A stretch of 37,704 nt of DNA. Origin: Collinsella aerofaciens (GTDB taxonomy: Bacteria > Actinomycetota > Coriobacteriia > Coriobacteriales > Coriobacteriaceae). Under the pieces are notes generated by a model. That model was given only the letters and a program-made list of their open reading frames with translations. It searched no databases and was not told where the DNA came from. Both the position numbers and the translations under genes were made by a program. The stretch covers positions 1-37,704 of the forward strand of contig NZ_JADNHZ010000025.1 of assembly GCF_015554145.1 (NCBI RefSeq). Direction: 5' to 3'. Of this stretch, positions 16,244 to 24,710 are shown in pieces. The stretch's first letter is position 1, and every line of letters starts with the position of its first letter.

Positions 16244-16978
16244 CTACTTGAGGTTGGTGGCGACGACGGGGCGGCCGAGGGCTGCCTGGAAGCGGTCGGC
16301 TATCGTTGAGTCGGCAAGCGTGTCGACTTGGTTGAGCATGATACGGGCATTGTTTAGGTTCAGCATCTGCATCTCGGCATTGAGCACCTGGGCGACGCGC
16401 TCGGGCGTGGCGATGTCGGTAGGCTCGCAGTCGCAGCGCTCGCAGAAGAGCTCGGGGCGGTGGACAACCTCGGCGACGGGCTTGCCCAGCCCCGAGGCGC
16501 CGACGACCCAGACAACGTTTGCCGTGGCGGCGGGAATTACCGGCTCCCAGGCGGCATGCGCCTTGAGCGGGAGTTGCTTGCTGCCATCTGCCTCGGCCAA
16601 CACATAGTTAAAGCGCCGTGCCAGCTCGCCGAGCGGCTCGGCGGGGGCGGAGAGCTTGCCTGTCTCCGGGTCCAAAACACCCGCCTGGCAGATGCTTCCG
16701 CGGCTCATGCCAGCGCATACCTTGCAGGTGCAGCCGGGGACATGCGCGGCACCCGGCTTCCAAGGCGCGGCATCCAGGCGACGGTTTGACCCGTCCCACG
16801 GCACGCCGGCGACGGGAAACATGTGCGTGGTGGTGCAGAGGAGCACGCGGCCGCCAGCGCGCATGAGCTCGAGACCCAGCGTCTTTAGCAAGGTCGACTT
16901 GCCACCGCTGCCGATAATTGCGGTAATGCCCGGCTCGATCTTGAGCGCGGAGGCAAGGTTTCCGCTCGTCGTTTCCAT
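16244..16978 (-). CDS. yqeC: YqeC, selenium-dependent hydroxylase accessory protein
   Basis: The 244-residue protein has a P-loop GSGGKSTLL near residues 23-31 and CTTTHMFP after the second strand. The family motif EADGSKQLPLKAHAAWEPVIP, seen here as EADGSKQLPLK followed by EPVIP, is present. A Cys cluster CTCKVC lies mid-protein. YqeC proteins accompany selenium-dependent molybdenum hydroxylases and are thought to help mature the labile selenium cofactor; the chemistry is not settled. It is divergent from yqeB across about 100 AT-rich bases, suggesting shared control. Its C-terminal end faces hyuA across palindrome A. Confidence 0.88.
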   Translation of the reverse strand: METTSGNLASALKIEPGITAIIGSGGKSTLLKTLGLELMRAGGRVLLCTTTHMFPVAGVPWDGSNRRLDAAPWKPGAAHVPGCTCKVCAGMSRGSICQAGVLDPETGKLSAPAEPLGELARRFNYVLAEADGSKQLPLKAHAAWEPVIPAATANVVWVVGASGLGKPVAEVVHRPELFCERCDCEPTDIATPERVAQVLNAEMQMLNLNNARIMLNQVDTLADSTIADRFQAALGRPVVATNLK

Positions 16979-17080
16979 CTGTTCACCGCCGTATAATACT
17001 GTGATAATAAATAATCATCAGAGTAGCGGCCGAACCGCTTTTGCTCTGCTCAAACCGTAGCACAGGGAGGTGCCCCGGGA
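16979..17080. promoter_or_regulatory. Divergent yqeC-yqeB promoter region with leader stem
   Basis: The AT-rich stretch contains TATAAT at 16992-16997 (plus strand), and TATTAT-like -10 candidates on the minus strand. In the yqeB leader, AGCGG (17025-17029) pairs with CCGCT (17035-17039) followed by TTT, a short terminator-like stem. No clear -35 box was found. Confidence 0.4.
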
Positions 17081-17875
17081 ATGCTCGTTTATGTTCGCGG
17101 CGCCGGCGATATCGCCACGGGCGTCGCCGCTCGCTTGGTGCGCGCCGGCGTTTCGGTCGTTATGGCCGATATCGCGGTTCCCACGTGCATCCGCCGCACA
17201 ATCTGTTTTTGCGAGGCCATTCGCCTGGGCGAGGTCGAGGTCGAAGGCATTCGCGCTCGCTTGGCACAGACGCCGGCTGAGGCGCTTGAGATTACCGAGG
17301 CTGGAGACGTCGCCGTTGTGGTGGACCCTCAGGCCAAGATGCTCGATGAGCTTAAACCCGCTGCTGTGGTCGACGCGATTTTGGCTAAGCGCAACTTGGG
17401 CACCACGCGCGACATGGCGCCTGCCGTCATCGCCGTGGGGCCGGGCTTTACCGCGCCGGTTGACTGCGACGCCGTGGTCGAGACCATGCGTGGGCATTTC
17501 CTGGGCCGTGTCATTACCCAAGGTTCGCCCCAGCCCAACACGGGCGTGCCGGGCATTATCGCCGGCTATGGCAAGGAACGTGTTATCCACAGCCCCGCCG
17601 CCGGCGTGTTTCGGTCCGACCGCGCAATCGGCGACATCGTGAGCGCCGGAGACGTGATTGGCTACGCGGGCGATACGCCCATGTGCACGCAGATCGATGG
17701 CTGTCTGCGCGGGCTTTTGGCGAACGGCGTGCAGGTGACTGAGGGCTTTAAATGCGCCGATGTCGATCCACGCGGCGATGCCAGCTATATCAACTACATT
17801 TCGGACAAAGCGACGTCGGTCGGCGGCGGCGTGCTCGAGGCACTCGCTATGCTCACCGATGTCTTTAGAGGATAG
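17081..17875 (+). CDS. yqeB: YqeB, selenium-dependent molybdenum hydroxylase maturation protein
   Basis: The 264-residue protein matches the YqeB (EF2563-type) family. RGAGDIATGVA at residues 6-16 is a Rossmann-like nucleotide motif, MADIAVPTCIRRTICF follows, and VGPGFTA and TGVPGIIAGYG are family stretches. Members occur with selenium-dependent molybdenum hydroxylases and are proposed to help install selenium on the cofactor. GGGAGG precedes the ATG. Nine bases separate it from the xdhC-family gene, indicating co-transcription. No hydroxylase subunit is in the window, so its client must lie elsewhere. Confidence 0.88.
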   Translation: MLVYVRGAGDIATGVAARLVRAGVSVVMADIAVPTCIRRTICFCEAIRLGEVEVEGIRARLAQTPAEALEITEAGDVAVVVDPQAKMLDELKPAAVVDAILAKRNLGTTRDMAPAVIAVGPGFTAPVDCDAVVETMRGHFLGRVITQGSPQPNTGVPGIIAGYGKERVIHSPAAGVFRSDRAIGDIVSAGDVIGYAGDTPMCTQIDGCLRGLLANGVQVTEGFKCADVDPRGDASYINYISDKATSVGGGVLEALAMLTDVFRG

Positions 17876-17884
17876 AAGGCGGCA

Positions 17885-18928
17885 ATGGAAAAGCTCGATG
17901 TTGTGAATGCGGCGCTTGCCGCCCTGCGTGCTGGCGAGACGTGCGAGCTGGTGGTAGTGGCCGGTACGGCGGGGTCGTCCCCGCGCGGTGTGGGCGCATG
18001 GATGACTGTCTTTGCCGATGGCAGCCAAGCGGGCACTATCGGCGGCGGCAAGATTGAGCTCTTTGCGCTGGACGAGGCGCGCGAGCTGCTGGCCGGGGGT
18101 AAATCGCGTCTGGTCCGCTACACCATGGGCGGCGAGAACTCCGATACCGGCATGATTTGCGGCGGAGCCATCTGCCTGTGCTACCTGCATCTGGATGCGA
18201 CCCAGGCACCGTTGTTCCAGTCGGTTGCCGACGTCTTGGCCTATCGGCGCATCGGCGACTTCGCCATCGACTTTGAACCGTTTATCGCAAGTGCGCATGA
18301 AGGCGACGTTGCCGAATACCATGGCGAGGAGTCGCGCCGCACCATAATGGGCTGCCCCGAGCTTTCGCTGGTGGAGGAGGGGAGTAAGGTCACCTACACC
18401 AACGCGGCCTCCGAGATTCCCGCGGCGCACATCGAGACGCTCTGCCCCGAGGGCCTGACCTATATCTTTGGCTGCGGCCACGTGGGTGCTGCGACGGCGC
18501 GGGTGCTCACGGCGGCGGGCTTTGCCGTCGTGGCTTGCGACGACCGCCCCGGCACACTGACCCCCGAATGGGTGCCCGGTGTCTACGACCGTCGTCTGGT
18601 CGACTACAAGAACCTGAGCAAGCAGTGCCCCATCGGCCCGCGTGACCTAGTGGTCGTCGCCACGGCGGGTCACAAGTCCGATATCGACGTGGTGATTCAG
18701 GCCATGCACGCCAAGCCCGCCTATCTGGGCTGTCTGGGTTCGCGCCGCAAGACGGCCTTTGTGCGCGCCCGCCTGGAGCAGGAGGGCTTTACGCAGGACC
18801 AGATCGACGAGCTGCACCTGCCGATCGGTGTCGCCATCGAGGCCGAGGACCCCGAGGAGATCGCCATCTCCATCGCTGCCGAGATGATCCACCTGCGCCG
18901 CACCAAGCTCGTCCCCCGCAAGCGCTAA
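17885..18928 (+). CDS. xdhC: XdhC/CoxI family molybdenum hydroxylase maturation factor
   Basis: The 347-residue protein has the XdhC/CoxI N-terminal domain (GSSPRGVGAWM, GTIGGGKIE, CGGA) and a C-terminal Rossmann domain (YIFGCGHVGAATARVLTAAGF, here only GCGHVG quoted as key; then ATAGHKSD and YLGCLGSRRK). XdhC binds the molybdenum cofactor and promotes its sulfuration and insertion into xanthine dehydrogenase. It is the last gene of the island and lies with yqeB. Palindrome B begins 17 bases after the stop. Confidence 0.88.
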   Translation: MEKLDVVNAALAALRAGETCELVVVAGTAGSSPRGVGAWMTVFADGSQAGTIGGGKIELFALDEARELLAGGKSRLVRYTMGGENSDTGMICGGAICLCYLHLDATQAPLFQSVADVLAYRRIGDFAIDFEPFIASAHEGDVAEYHGEESRRTIMGCPELSLVEEGSKVTYTNAASEIPAAHIETLCPEGLTYIFGCGHVGAATARVLTAAGFAVVACDDRPGTLTPEWVPGVYDRRLVDYKNLSKQCPIGPRDLVVVATAGHKSDIDVVIQAMHAKPAYLGCLGSRRKTAFVRARLEQEGFTQDQIDELHLPIGVAIEAEDPEEIAISIAAEMIHLRRTKLVPRKR

Positions 18929-19253
18929 TCGCATCCCCATATATGAGTTGCGGTGAAATACGGACTGTTAAAGCCTGTTAAGCCATCAAACAGTCCCTAT
19001 CTCACCGCAACTGCTGTTTTCCTCCGTGCCCTAGGGATCAATTTGTGCGGGGGAGTTGTGGAGTTGTGCAGGCAGACGAGGTTTTTCTGGAAATACGCTC
19101 CCGATGCGCGTATAGTACCGATTGTTTTGTCGGCTCCTGCTGCGTCGAGTCCAAACCGCGAAATGCCATGAGCGGCGCGGATGCAGCCAGGAGGCACGAG
19201 GACAACCCATCGTGGCCACGCCCCGTGCTTAAAACCCCAAGAAGGAGTGAACA
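18929..19253. other. Intergenic region before rplE: palindrome B and leader
   Basis: This 325-base gap holds palindrome B (18946-19012), then about 240 bases of leader. A TATAGT at 19111-19116 is a possible -10 box for the ribosomal operon, but I could not pair it with a good -35. No part of rplX or rplN is recognisable. GAAGGAG lies just before the rplE start. Confidence 0.5.
18946..19012. repeat. Extragenic palindrome, copy B
   Basis: Arms 18946-18969 and 18989-19012 (24 nt each) pair with two mismatches around a 19-base centre. The outer ten bases AGTTGCGGTG and their complement are the same as in copy A (16152-16218), and total length is the same (67 bases). It follows the xdhC stop directly, as copy A follows hyuA. 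Confidence 0.85.
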
Positions 19254-19811
19254 ATGGCAGAAGAGAAGTATGTGCCGCGTCTGAAGACCAAGTACAACAA
19301 CGAGGTCAAGCAGCAGCTTCAGGACAAGTTCCAGTACGAGAACGTCATGATGATCCCCAAGTTTGAGAAGATCGTCGTGAACATGGGCGTCGGCGAGGCC
19401 GCTACCGATTCCAAGGCCATCGACGGTGCCGTGCGTGACCTGCGCGCCATCACCGGCCAGCAGCCGATGATCACCCGTGCCCGCAAGTCCATCGCTACCT
19501 TCCGCCTGCGCGCTGGTATGCCGATCGGCTGCAAGGTTACCCTGCGTGGCGACCGTATGTGGGAGTTCTTCGATCGTCTGACCTCCGTCGCGATTCCCCG
19601 TATCCGCGACTTCCGCGGCATCTCCGCCAAGAGCTTCGACGGCCGTGGTAACTTCTCCATGGGCGTCACCGAGCAGCTCATCTTCCCCGAGATCGACTTC
19701 GACTCCGTCGATCACCAGCGTGGTATGGACATCACTTTCGTGACCACCGCCAATACCGATGAGGAGGCCAAGGCCCTTCTGGATGCCTTCGGTTTCCCGT
19801 TCAAGAAATAG
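19254..19811 (+). CDS. rplE: Ribosomal protein uL5
   Basis: The 185-residue protein is L5 of the large subunit, which binds 5S rRNA in the central protuberance. Typical stretches are [27 protein letters not shown] and [16 protein letters not shown]. Length is normal. GAAGGAG precedes the ATG. It is the first gene of the ribosomal cluster here; rplN and rplX, its usual upstream neighbours, are absent, so it must have its own promoter or leader. A strong 12-bp stem lies between it and rpsN. Confidence 0.97.
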   Translation: MAEEKYVPRLKTKYNNEVKQQLQDKFQYENVMMIPKFEKIVVNMGVGEAATDSKAIDGAVRDLRAITGQQPMITRARKSIATFRLRAGMPIGCKVTLRGDRMWEFFDRLTSVAIPRIRDFRGISAKSFDGRGNFSMGVTEQLIFPEIDFDSVDHQRGMDITFVTTANTDEEAKALLDAFGFPFKK

Positions 19812-19827
19812 GTTCACCTGCCCTATG

Positions 19828-19855
19828 AGCGCCGTTCCCAGAAGGGGGCGGCGCT
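19828..19855 (+). other. Strong hairpin between rplE and rpsN
   Basis: AGCGCCGTTCCC (19828-19839) pairs with GGGGGCGGCGCT (19844-19855) with two G-U pairs around an AGAA loop. There is no T run, so it is a candidate regulatory or mRNA-processing stem inside the operon. Confidence 0.65.
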
Positions 19856-19890
19856 TGGGGCGAACAATACTCTATGTGAGGAGGATATAA

Positions 19891-20076
19891 GTGGCTAAGA
19901 CATCGATGATCGTCAAGTGCAATCGCAAGCAGAAGTTCTCTACTCGTGAGTACACGCGCTGCCAGCGCTGCGGCCGTCCGCACTCTGTGTACCGCAAGTT
20001 CGGCCTGTGCCGTGTCTGCTTCCGCGAGCTTGCACTCAAGGGCGAGCTTCCCGGCGTTAAGAAGGCCAGCTGGTAA
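19891..20076 (+). CDS. rpsN: Ribosomal protein uS14, zinc-binding type (type Z)
   Basis: The 61-residue short S14 belongs to the small-subunit head. Cysteines C24, C27, C40 and C43 (CQRC and CRVC) form the zinc site of the C+ form. It starts at GTG behind GGAGGA. The short zinc form is the usual one encoded in the spc operon of actinobacteria and firmicutes. Confidence 0.96.
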   Translation: MAKTSMIVKCNRKQKFSTREYTRCQRCGRPHSVYRKFGLCRVCFRELALKGELPGVKKASW

Positions 20077-20131
20077 GTCACTACCAGCGTTTCAAGCATC
20101 CGTTTGGAACAGGGAAAACGCGCTAGTTAGG

Positions 20132-20154
20132 CTTTGCCGTTAAGGGCGGCGAAG
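20132..20154 (+). other. Leader hairpin upstream of rpsH
   Basis: CTTTGCCGT (20132-20140) can pair with the end of GGGCGGCGAAG up to 20154, with G-U pairs and a short loop, about 40 bases before rpsH. S8 is an autogenous regulator of the spc operon in E. coli, so a translational control site is conceivable, but similarity to the known S8 site was not shown. Confidence 0.4.
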
Positions 20155-20195
20155 AACCAAGAGCACGTGTTCATCAAGAACGAAGGAGAATCTGT

Positions 20196-20594
20196 ATGAA
20201 CCTTACAGACCCGATCGCAGATATGCTTACGCGCATCCGTAACGCTAACTCTGTGAACAAGGCCACGGTCTCCATGCCGAGCAGCAAGAAGCTCGTCGAG
20301 ATCGCTCGTGTTCTGCACGAGGAGGGCTACATCGAGGGCTACGATGTCGAGGACACCGTTCCCCAGAAGACTCTGCACATCACGCTTAAGTATGGTCCCA
20401 AGAAGGCTAAGGTCATCAACGGCATCCGCCGCATTTCCAAGCCGGGCCTGCGTAAGTACACCGGCGTTGCCGACATGCCCCGCGTCCGCGGTGGCCTTGG
20501 TACCGCCATTATTTCCACCAGCCATGGCGTCATGACCGACCGCGATGCTCGCAAGCACAACGTCGGCGGCGAGATCATCGCTTACGTCTGGTAA
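20196..20594 (+). CDS. rpsH: Ribosomal protein uS8
   Basis: The 132-residue protein starts with the typical [14 protein letters not shown]. The C-terminal stretch [28 protein letters not shown] is also typical (key: STSHG and GGEIIAYVW). It binds 16S rRNA central domain early in assembly. Length is standard. GAAGGAG is located before the ATG. It lies between rpsN and rplF as in the canonical spc order. Confidence 0.97.
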   Translation: MNLTDPIADMLTRIRNANSVNKATVSMPSSKKLVEIARVLHEEGYIEGYDVEDTVPQKTLHITLKYGPKKAKVINGIRRISKPGLRKYTGVADMPRVRGGLGTAIISTSHGVMTDRDARKHNVGGEIIAYVW

Positions 20595-20627
20595 TTCGCT
20601 CGGTAGGTAGAAGGAAAGGAGATCACC

Positions 20628-21164
20628 GTGTCTCGTATCGGTAATAAGCCTGTCCAGATTCCCGCCGGAGTCGAAGTGGCAGTCAACGGCAACAACATTG
20701 TCGTCAAGGGCCCCAAGGGCCAGCTCGAGCTCGATATCTATGAGAAGCTCGCTATCAACGTCGAGGACAACGTCCTCACCGTTTCCCGTCCCGACGACGA
20801 GCGTGAGACCCGTGCCCGCCACGGCCTCACCCGCGCCCTCATCCACAACATGGTTGTTGGCGTTTCCGAGGGCTTCGAGAAGAAGCTCGAGCTCGCCGGC
20901 GTCGGTTACCGCGTGCAGCAGAAGGGTAAGAACCTCGAGTTCTCCCTGGGCTTCTCGCACCCCGTGATCGTCGAGGCTCCCGAGGGCATCACTTTCGAGG
21001 TTCCCGATAACACCCACGTGAACGTCAAGGGTATCAACAAGCAGCAGGTCGGTCAGATCGCCGCTGAGATCCGCGGTCATCGTCCTCCCGAGCCTTACAA
21101 GGGCAAGGGTATCCACTACGTTGGCGAGCACATCCGCCGCAAGCTGGGTAAGGCCGCCAAGTAG
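20628..21164 (+). CDS. rplF: Ribosomal protein uL6
   Basis: The 178-residue protein begins SRIGNKPVQIPAGV. It carries the family signature PEPYKGKGIHY near residue 155. It binds 23S rRNA near the factor-binding region. It starts at GTG with GGAAAGGAG upstream. A CCAGCACC/GGTGCTGG stem lies in the following gap. Confidence 0.97.
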   Translation: MSRIGNKPVQIPAGVEVAVNGNNIVVKGPKGQLELDIYEKLAINVEDNVLTVSRPDDERETRARHGLTRALIHNMVVGVSEGFEKKLELAGVGYRVQQKGKNLEFSLGFSHPVIVEAPEGITFEVPDNTHVNVKGINKQQVGQIAAEIRGHRPPEPYKGKGIHYVGEHIRRKLGKAAK

Positions 21165-21189
21165 TCGTAACCGACTCACTCGCATAAGA

Positions 21190-21211
21190 CCAGCACCCCG
21201 TCAGGTGCTGG
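21190..21211 (+). other. Hairpin between rplF and rplR
   Basis: CCAGCACC (21190-21197) pairs perfectly with GGTGCTGG (21204-21211) around a 6-base loop. There is no adjacent T run, so it is an internal operon stem rather than a terminator. Confidence 0.55.
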
Positions 21212-21239
21212 CAAGATCAACCTTTTTAGGAGTTTACGT

Positions 21240-21608
21240 ATGAACAAGCATAAGGCGAAGCTGGAAGGCCTCAAGCGTCGTCAGCGTCGTGTTCGCGGCA
21301 AGGTCTCGGGTACTTCCGAGCGTCCGCGTCTTCGCGTGACCCGTACTAACGCCAACATCTATGCCCAGATCATCGACGACAGCAAGGGCTCCAGCCTGAC
21401 GCTCGTCTCTGCCTCGACCCTCGAGGCCGAGTTCAAGGGCACCCACACCTCGAACAAGGAGGCTGCGGAGAAGGTCGGTCAGCTCGTTGGCAAGCGTGCC
21501 ATCGAGGCCGGCATCACCAAGGTCGCCTTCGATCGCGGTGGCCGTATCTACCATGGCCGCGTCAAGGCCCTCGCCGACGGTGCTCGTGCCGCCGGTCTCG
21601 AGTTCTAG
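21240..21608 (+). CDS. rplR: Ribosomal protein uL18
   Basis: The 122-residue L18 binds 5S rRNA together with L5. Family motifs are [20 protein letters not shown], seen as RPRLRV and NIYAQIIDD, and the terminal [20 protein letters not shown] (key: DRGG, YHGR). The start is ATG with TTAGGAG. It lies 14 bases before rpsE. Confidence 0.97.
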   Translation: MNKHKAKLEGLKRRQRRVRGKVSGTSERPRLRVTRTNANIYAQIIDDSKGSSLTLVSASTLEAEFKGTHTSNKEAAEKVGQLVGKRAIEAGITKVAFDRGGRIYHGRVKALADGARAAGLEF

Positions 21609-21622
21609 GAGGTATGTAGCAC

Positions 21623-22147
21623 ATGGCTCGTAATCAGAAGCAGCAGCGCGAGGCCTCCGAGTTCGAGGAGCGCGTCGTTTACATCAACCGCGTGTCGAAG
21701 ACCGTCAAGGGTGGTCGTCGCATGAGCCTCGTCGCTCTCGTCGTCGTTGGCGACGGCAAGGGCAACGTCGGCGTTGGCATGGGCAAGTCCGCTGAGGTGC
21801 CCCTGGCCATCTCCAAGGCGTCTCTCGATGCCAAGAAGAACATGTTCCACGTGCCGGTGACCGAGCAGGGCACCATCCCGCACGAGGTTCTCGGCCACTT
21901 TGGTGCCGGCCGCATTATCATCAAGCCCGCTGTCGAGGGTACCGGCGTTATCGCCGGCGGCGCTGTGCGTCCCCTCTTCGAGCTTGCTGGCATCAAGAAC
22001 GTCCTGTCCAAGTCCCTCGGTACCGACAACGGCCTCAACATCATCAAGGCTGCCGTCGAGGGCCTCAAGGAGCTCTCCAGCCCTGAGGACGTCGCGGCTC
22101 GCCGTGGCCTGACGGTCTCCGAGATGTTCGTCGGTAAGGAGAACTAA
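21623..22147 (+). CDS. rpsE: Ribosomal protein uS5
   Basis: The 174-residue small-subunit protein is linked to decoding accuracy. [20 protein letters not shown], seen as VVYINRV and KGGRR, starts the dsRNA-binding part. [18 protein letters not shown] (key GDGKGNVG) and the C-terminal [11 protein letters not shown] follow. AGGAGG precedes the ATG. Its end carries the ribosome site of rpmD. Confidence 0.97.
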   Translation: MARNQKQQREASEFEERVVYINRVSKTVKGGRRMSLVALVVVGDGKGNVGVGMGKSAEVPLAISKASLDAKKNMFHVPVTEQGTIPHEVLGHFGAGRIIIKPAVEGTGVIAGGAVRPLFELAGIKNVLSKSLGTDNGLNIIKAAVEGLKELSSPEDVAARRGLTVSEMFVGKEN

Positions 22148-22149
22148 GC

Positions 22150-22332
22150 ATGGCTGACACCATCAAGATCAAGCAGGTCCGCAGCACCAACGGTTGCAAG
22201 CAGGATCAGGTCCGTACTGTCCGTGCCCTCGGTCTCCACAGGATCCGCGAGGTTCGCGAGATTGCTGACAACGAGTCCGTCCGCGGCATGATCTTCAAGG
22301 TCAAGCACCTTGTCGAGATTGTAGAGGAGTAG
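22150..22332 (+). CDS. rpmD: Ribosomal protein uL30
   Basis: The 60-residue protein has the L30 pattern IKIKQVRSTNGC, then LGLHRIREVREI and VKHLVEIVEE. It begins 3 bases after rpsE, using an AAGGAG site inside the rpsE end. It is followed by rplO after 3 bases. Confidence 0.96.
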   Translation: MADTIKIKQVRSTNGCKQDQVRTVRALGLHRIREVREIADNESVRGMIFKVKHLVEIVEE

Positions 22333-22335
22333 CAA

Positions 22336-22785
22336 ATGCAGCTTCACGATCTTACTCCCGCGCCCGGTTCCACCAAGAACCGCAAGCGCGTCGGCCGTGG
22401 CAATTCTTCGGGTCACGGCACCACTTCTGGCCGCGGCCAGAAGGGCCAGGGTTCCCGCTCTGGCGGCACCAAGGGTGCCGGCTTCGAGGGTGGCCAGACT
22501 CCGCTGGCTATGCGCCTGCCCAAGCTTCCGGGCTTCCGCAACCCCCGTCGTATCGAGTACACCGCTGTTAACGTTGAGCGTCTCGAGCGTAAGTTCGAGG
22601 ACGGCGCTGTGATCGACGGTGCCGCTCTTAAGGCCGCTCGCATCACCAAGAGCGAGTTCGAGCCCGTCAAGGTGCTCGGCAATGGTGAGCTCACCAAGAA
22701 GTTCACGGTCAAGGTCGACAAGGTCAGCGCTTCTGCGCAGGCCAAGATCGAGGCCGCCGGCGGAAAGGTCGAGCTGCCGTGCTAA
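22336..22785 (+). CDS. rplO: Ribosomal protein uL15
   Basis: The 149-residue protein has the glycine-rich N-terminus [22 protein letters not shown] (key: [17 protein letters not shown]) typical of L15. [12 protein letters not shown] follows, with an L15e-like C-terminus. It is a late assembly protein of the large subunit. Its last codons overlap the GTG start of secY. Confidence 0.97.
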   Translation: MQLHDLTPAPGSTKNRKRVGRGNSSGHGTTSGRGQKGQGSRSGGTKGAGFEGGQTPLAMRLPKLPGFRNPRRIEYTAVNVERLERKFEDGAVIDGAALKAARITKSEFEPVKVLGNGELTKKFTVKVDKVSASAQAKIEAAGGKVELPC

Positions 22786-24065
22786 ATGGTCTTAAGAATG
22801 CTTTCCGCATCAAAGAATTGCGCGAAAAGATTCTTTTTACCATAGCTATGCTCGTCGTGTACCGCATTGGTGCGCACGTTCCTGTGCCCGGCATTCCCTT
22901 CCAGGGGATGCTGGGCCTTTTCTCGACCGATAACAATTCGGTCGCCGCAGGTGCTATGGCCCTCCTGAATCTTTTCTCTGGCGGCGCGTTGAGCTATGTG
23001 TCGGTGTTTTCGCTGGGCATCATGCCTTACATCACCAGCTCGATCATCCTCCAGATGCTCCAGGCCGTTGTGCCTTCCCTGCATGAGCTTGCCCGCGAGG
23101 GCGAGGTCGGTCAGACCAAGATTACGCAGTATTCGCGTTACCTCACCCTGGCTCTGGCAATCCTCAACTCCGTGGGTTACCTCTTCCTCTTTAAGAGCTT
23201 CGGCATCAGCTTCAATGGCGCCGGTGCTCCCGAGATCATCTTCGACCTCATGATTGTCGGCACGCTCACCGCGGGCGCCATGCTGATCATGTGGATTGGT
23301 GAGCTCATCACCCAGCGCGGTATCGGCAATGGCATGTCGCTGATCATCTTTGCGAACATCATGGCCGGCCTGCCGCAGGCTATCTTCTCCAGCACCGAGG
23401 GCAATGCCGGTGGCATCATCACCATGGCGATCATCTGCGCCATCATCCTGCTGGTTATTCCGCTGATTGTTTTCCTTGAGCGCGGCCAGCGCCGCATCCC
23501 GGTCTCCTACGCCAAACGCGTCGTGGGCCGTCGCATGATGGGTGGCCAGACCACCTACCTGCCCATCAAGGTCAACACCGCGGGTGTCGTGCCGATCATC
23601 TTCGCTTCGGCGTTGCTGTACTTCCCGGCTCAGATTGCCGTGTTCTTCCCCGGCATCGGCTGGATTCAGGCAGTTGCCTCCGCGCTTTCGACCGGTTGGC
23701 TCAACTGGGTGCTTAACGTTGTCCTCATCGTGTTCTTCGCATACTTCTACACCTCCATGGTGTTCAACCCCGATGACACGGCCGATAACCTTAAGAAGCA
23801 GGGCGGCTTTATTCCGGGCGTGCGTCCGGGTAGGGCTACCGCGGCCTACATCAAGAACGCGCTCAACAAGATCACGCTTCCCAGCGCTGTCTTTTTGGCG
23901 CTCATCGCCATCGTGCCTTCGATCATCTTCTCCTTCACGGGTAACCATCTGATCCAGGCTTTTGGCGGCACGTCCATCCTCATCATGGTCGGCGTCGTGC
24001 TCGACACGGTCGATAAGCTCGAAGGCCAGATCAAGATGTATGATTACGATGGATTCTTTAAATAG
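22779..24065 (+). CDS. secY: Preprotein translocase subunit SecY
   Basis: The 428-residue integral membrane protein forms the Sec channel in the cytoplasmic membrane. About ten hydrophobic helices are visible. [11 protein letters not shown] follows the first helix, [13 protein letters not shown] is the SecY signature, and [11 protein letters not shown] and [15 protein letters not shown] are also present. The start is a GTG overlapping the rplO end by 7 bases; a nearby ATG is out of frame. The overlap implies translational coupling. It is followed by adk after 18 bases. Confidence 0.96.
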   Translation: MLNGLKNAFRIKELREKILFTIAMLVVYRIGAHVPVPGIPFQGMLGLFSTDNNSVAAGAMALLNLFSGGALSYVSVFSLGIMPYITSSIILQMLQAVVPSLHELAREGEVGQTKITQYSRYLTLALAILNSVGYLFLFKSFGISFNGAGAPEIIFDLMIVGTLTAGAMLIMWIGELITQRGIGNGMSLIIFANIMAGLPQAIFSSTEGNAGGIITMAIICAIILLVIPLIVFLERGQRRIPVSYAKRVVGRRMMGGQTTYLPIKVNTAGVVPIIFASALLYFPAQIAVFFPGIGWIQAVASALSTGWLNWVLNVVLIVFFAYFYTSMVFNPDDTADNLKKQGGFIPGVRPGRATAAYIKNALNKITLPSAVFLALIAIVPSIIFSFTGNHLIQAFGGTSILIMVGVVLDTVDKLEGQIKMYDYDGFFK

Positions 24066-24083
24066 GCTAGAGGAGGATTGCTC

Positions 24084-24710
24084 ATGAACCTCGTATTGCT
24101 CGGAGCTCCGGGTGCCGGTAAGGGCACCGTCGCACAGGAGCTCGTCGCCGAGTTTGGCGTCGCCCACATTTCCACGGGCGACCTGCTGCGTGCTGCCGTC
24201 AAGGGCGGCACCGAGCTTGGTATTCAGGCTAAGAAGTACATGGACGCTGGCGAGCTCGTTCCCGACCAGCTCGTGATCGACCTTGTCAAGGAGCGCCTTG
24301 CCGCCGATGACGCCCAGCAGGGCTTCATTCTCGACGGCTTCCCGCGCAACACCGCCCAGGCTGTGACGCTCGATTCCGATCTCTCCGCCATGGGTCGCGA
24401 GATCGATTGCGCCCTTCTGGTCGATGTGGCCCCCGAGGTCATCATCGATCGTCTGTCTTCGCGCCGCACCTGCCGCGCCTGCGGTTACACCGGCACTGCT
24501 GCCGATGCCACCTGCCCCAAGTGCGGTGGCGAGATGTATCAGCGCGACGACGACAAGCCCGAGACCATCAAGAACCGTCTCGACGTCTACGAGAAGTCCA
24601 CGAGCCCGCTCGTCGACTACTATCGTGGCCAGGGTCTGCTCAAGTCGGTCAACGGTGACCAGGCTCGCGAGACCGTGTACGGGGATGTCAAAGAGGCTCT
24701 CGGTCTATGA
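24084..24710 (+). CDS. adk: Adenylate kinase (zinc LID form)
   Basis: The 208-residue cytoplasmic enzyme interconverts ATP+AMP and 2 ADP. The P-loop is GAPGAGKGT at residues 7-15, HISTGDLLR is the AMP site, and LDGFPRN is the signature. The LID has a four-cysteine zinc site, CRAC and CPKC. The start is the ATG at 24084 with AGGAGG seven bases ahead. The gene ends in ATGA, overlapping map. Confidence 0.97.
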   Translation: MNLVLLGAPGAGKGTVAQELVAEFGVAHISTGDLLRAAVKGGTELGIQAKKYMDAGELVPDQLVIDLVKERLAADDAQQGFILDGFPRNTAQAVTLDSDLSAMGREIDCALLVDVAPEVIIDRLSSRRTCRACGYTGTAADATCPKCGGEMYQRDDDKPETIKNRLDVYEKSTSPLVDYYRGQGLLKSVNGDQARETVYGDVKEALGL

